Below are positions 21,168 through 22,937 of a stretch of DNA of 22,937 nt, piece by piece (the first letter of the stretch is position 1; every line of letters begins with the position of its first letter). The translations under genes were made by a program, and so were the position numbers. The stretch spans positions 1 through 22,937 of the forward strand of contig CAJTVO010000045.1 of the NCBI GenBank assembly GCA_910579485.1, written 5' to 3'. The notes beneath the pieces were generated by a model. It was not told where the DNA came from. It saw only the letters and a list, made by a program, of their open reading frames with translations, and did not search any database. The DNA comes from an uncultured Oscillospiraceae bacterium (GTDB lineage: Bacteria > Bacillota > Clostridia > Oscillospirales > Oscillospiraceae).

Positions 21168-22892
21168 ATGGCGTTTTCAGGCAGCGACGCGGGAGGCTTC
21201 CGGTGGGAAGGCTTCGACAGCGGCGCCCCGTCCCAGCAGAAACCTCCGAAACCCAAGAAGCCCCGCAAGCAGATCAAGAGCCCCGCGGCCCGGGTGCTGA
21301 CCAACATCGCCGTCACGCTGGCGGCGGGCTTCCTCTACTTCTACTTCGAGCTGCCCGCCCTCAATCTACAGTCGCCGGACTTCTACACCTTCGCCCTGCT
21401 GCTGTGCGCGGTGTACTGCGGCTGCGCCGTCTTTACCTCCGGCTTCCGGGGCCAGGGGGCGGGAGAGTACTTCAAATTCGTGAAGAAGCAGTGCAGGGTC
21501 CCCTTCTTCCTGGCCATCGGCCTGGTGGCGCTGGCCCTGATCGGGACCGTGGCGGGCAGCGTCATCTTCCGGGCCAAGTCCTACGCGGCGCTCCTGCCGG
21601 TGGAGGACGGGGACTTCGCCTCCGAGGTGGACGAGATATCCTACGACCAGATCCCCATGCTGGACAAGTTCTCCGCCGAGCGCCTGGGCGACCGGAAGCT
21701 GGGCGAGCTCAGCGACATGGTCAGCCAGTTCGAGGTGGTGGACGATTACACCCAGATCAACTACAAGGGCCGCCCGGTGCGCATTGCCACCCTCATGTAC
21801 GCCGATTTGATCAAGTGGTTCACCAACCGCTCCGACGGCCTGCCCGCCTACCTGCTCATCGACATGGTGACCCAGAACGTGGAGCTGGTGCGGCTGGAGG
21901 AGGGCATCAAGTATACCAACGTGGAGCACTTCGGCCGGAACCTCTACCGCCATCTGCGCTTTAACTTCCCCACCTACATGTTCTCCAACCCAGTGATGGA
22001 GGTGAACGAGGAGGGCACGCCCTACTGGATCTGCCCCCGGCTGGTGAAGACCATCGGCCTCTTCGGCGGGGTGGACGTGAAGGGCGCGGTGCTGGTCAAC
22101 GCTATCAGCGGCGAGTGCCAGTACTATGAGGAGGTCCCGCCCTGGGTGGACAATCTCTATCCCGCCGGGCTCATCGTCCAGCAGTACGACTACTACGGCA
22201 TGTACCACAACGGATTCCTCAACTCCATCTTCGGACAGCGGGACGTGAAGGTCACCACCGACGACTACAACTATATTGCCATGGGGGACGACGTGTGGGT
22301 CTACACCGGCGTCACCTCCACTGGCGGGGACCAGTCCAATATCGGCTTCATCCTCACCAACCAGCGGACCAAGGAATCGAAATTCTACTCCTGCGCCGGG
22401 GCGACCGAGCACTCCGCCATGGCCTCGGCCCAGGGACAGCTCCAGCATCTGCAGTACACGGCGACCTTCCCCCTGCTGCTGAACGTGGGGGGACAGCCCA
22501 CCTACTTCATGGCCATGAAGGACAAGGCCCAGCTGGTGAAGCAGTACGCCATGGTCAACGTGCAGCAGTATCAGATCGTGGCCACCGGCGACACCGTGGC
22601 CGAGTGCGAGCAGGGATATCTGGCCCTGCTCAGTCAGAACGGCGTGGTGGACGGCGACGCCGGACTCTCCGGCACGGAGACGGCGGAGGGAGCCGTCGCC
22701 GAGATACGCTCCGCCGTGCTGGACGGGAACACGGTGTACTTCATCCGGCTGGCGGGGAGCGATATGTTCTACTCCATCAGCGCCGTGGACCAGCAGCTGG
22801 CGGTGATCCTCAACGAGGGGGACCGGGTGACTGTCACCTACCGTCCCGGCGAGGGGAGCATCCTGGACGGCGTGGAGGTTGCGCTGCGGTAA
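21168..22892 (+). CDS. Uncharacterised three-TM protein with large extracytoplasmic domain
   Basis: A 574-residue protein. A basic, proline-rich N-terminus (QQKPPKPKKPRKQ, 23-35) is followed by hydrophobic helices at about 43-61, 71-91 and 111-134. The remaining 440 residues are soluble and, by the positive-inside rule, outside the cell. This part is rich in Tyr and aromatic residues, with YWICPRLVKTIGLFGG (289-304) and a run of beta-type segments near FILTNQRTKESKFYSCAGATE, and ends in an OB-like stretch (EIRSAVLDGNTVYFIRL...DRVTVTYRPGEG). No family with known function is recognised. AAAGGAG lies 8 bases before the ATG. It follows clpC closely and is closed by a hairpin at the window end, so it probably shares the clpC transcript. 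Confidence 0.8.
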   Translation: MAFSGSDAGGFRWEGFDSGAPSQQKPPKPKKPRKQIKSPAARVLTNIAVTLAAGFLYFYFELPALNLQSPDFYTFALLLCAVYCGCAVFTSGFRGQGAGEYFKFVKKQCRVPFFLAIGLVALALIGTVAGSVIFRAKSYAALLPVEDGDFASEVDEISYDQIPMLDKFSAERLGDRKLGELSDMVSQFEVVDDYTQINYKGRPVRIATLMYADLIKWFTNRSDGLPAYLLIDMVTQNVELVRLEEGIKYTNVEHFGRNLYRHLRFNFPTYMFSNPVMEVNEEGTPYWICPRLVKTIGLFGGVDVKGAVLVNAISGECQYYEEVPPWVDNLYPAGLIVQQYDYYGMYHNGFLNSIFGQRDVKVTTDDYNYIAMGDDVWVYTGVTSTGGDQSNIGFILTNQRTKESKFYSCAGATEHSAMASAQGQLQHLQYTATFPLLLNVGGQPTYFMAMKDKAQLVKQYAMVNVQQYQIVATGDTVAECEQGYLALLSQNGVVDGDAGLSGTETAEGAVAEIRSAVLDGNTVYFIRLAGSDMFYSISAVDQQLAVILNEGDRVTVTYRPGEGSILDGVEVALR

Positions 22893-22908
22893 AACGAAAA
22901 AATAGACT

Positions 22909-22937
22909 TCGCCCCTGCCGTATCGCGGTGGGGGCGA
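22909..22937 (+). terminator. Hairpin at the window end, terminator of the clpC unit
   Basis: TCGCCCCTGCCG (22909-22920) can pair with CGGTGGGGGCGA (22926-22937), with two G-U pairs and a TATCG loop. An A-rich stretch precedes it. The window stops at the last base of the stem, so the U-tract cannot be seen. Confidence 0.6.

Overview
The window looks like a chromosomal segment from a GC-rich, anaerobic, gut-type Firmicute of the Oscillospiraceae/Flavonifractor kind. The reasons are strong AGGAGG ribosome binding sites, near-consensus sigma-A promoters, a SpoVB-like flippase, a DivIVA-like protein, ClpC, a clostridial 2[4Fe-4S] ferredoxin and an intracellular GH95 fucosidase. The genus is an inference from gene content; no rRNA marker is present.

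Left part (1-8.2 kb, minus strand). A SpoVB/MurJ-type flippase lies behind a single-pass membrane protein of unknown function. Then comes a three-gene signalling operon read from 8114 down to 2457: a stand-alone CheY-like receiver, a six-TM hybrid kinase with a degenerate receiver, a true receiver and an HPt domain, and a second six-TM hybrid kinase whose C-terminus is a complete DegV (fatty-acid-binding, FakB-like) domain. The operon has one good promoter (8167-8195) and one good terminator (2410-2448). The parts complement each other as a phosphorelay: two kinases, one HPt, one free receiver and no DNA-binding output. The kinase-receiver-DegV fusion is the most unusual object in the window.

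Middle part (8.2-13.3 kb). An Ogt-type DNA repair methyltransferase is followed by a minus-strand operon of an MBL-fold hydrolase, a GH95 alpha-L-fucosidase and a 35-residue membrane protein, with its own promoter and terminator. Divergent to it is a DivIVA-like coiled-coil gene, then a tRNA-Arg(CCT) behind a perfect-consensus promoter.

Accessory island (about 13.3-18.2 kb). Just after the tRNA the base composition becomes AT-richer and the genes change character. There is a folded repeat element, a lipoprotein, a SLOG/DUF1273 protein with a coupled 20-codon leader ORF, five consecutive small XRE/HTH regulators, a truncated second SLOG start, a triple palindromic operator, 13-bp tandem repeats and an Rpn-type PD-(D/E)XK nuclease/transposase. 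No integrase or attachment-site duplication is visible. A SLOG gene divergent from an XRE gene occurs twice, the second time as a remnant, which suggests repeated acquisition or duplication of one module.

Right part (18.2-22.9 kb) returns to GC-rich core genes: a ferredoxin on the minus strand, and on the plus strand clpC followed by an uncharacterised three-TM protein with a large extracytoplasmic domain. The window ends in a terminator hairpin.
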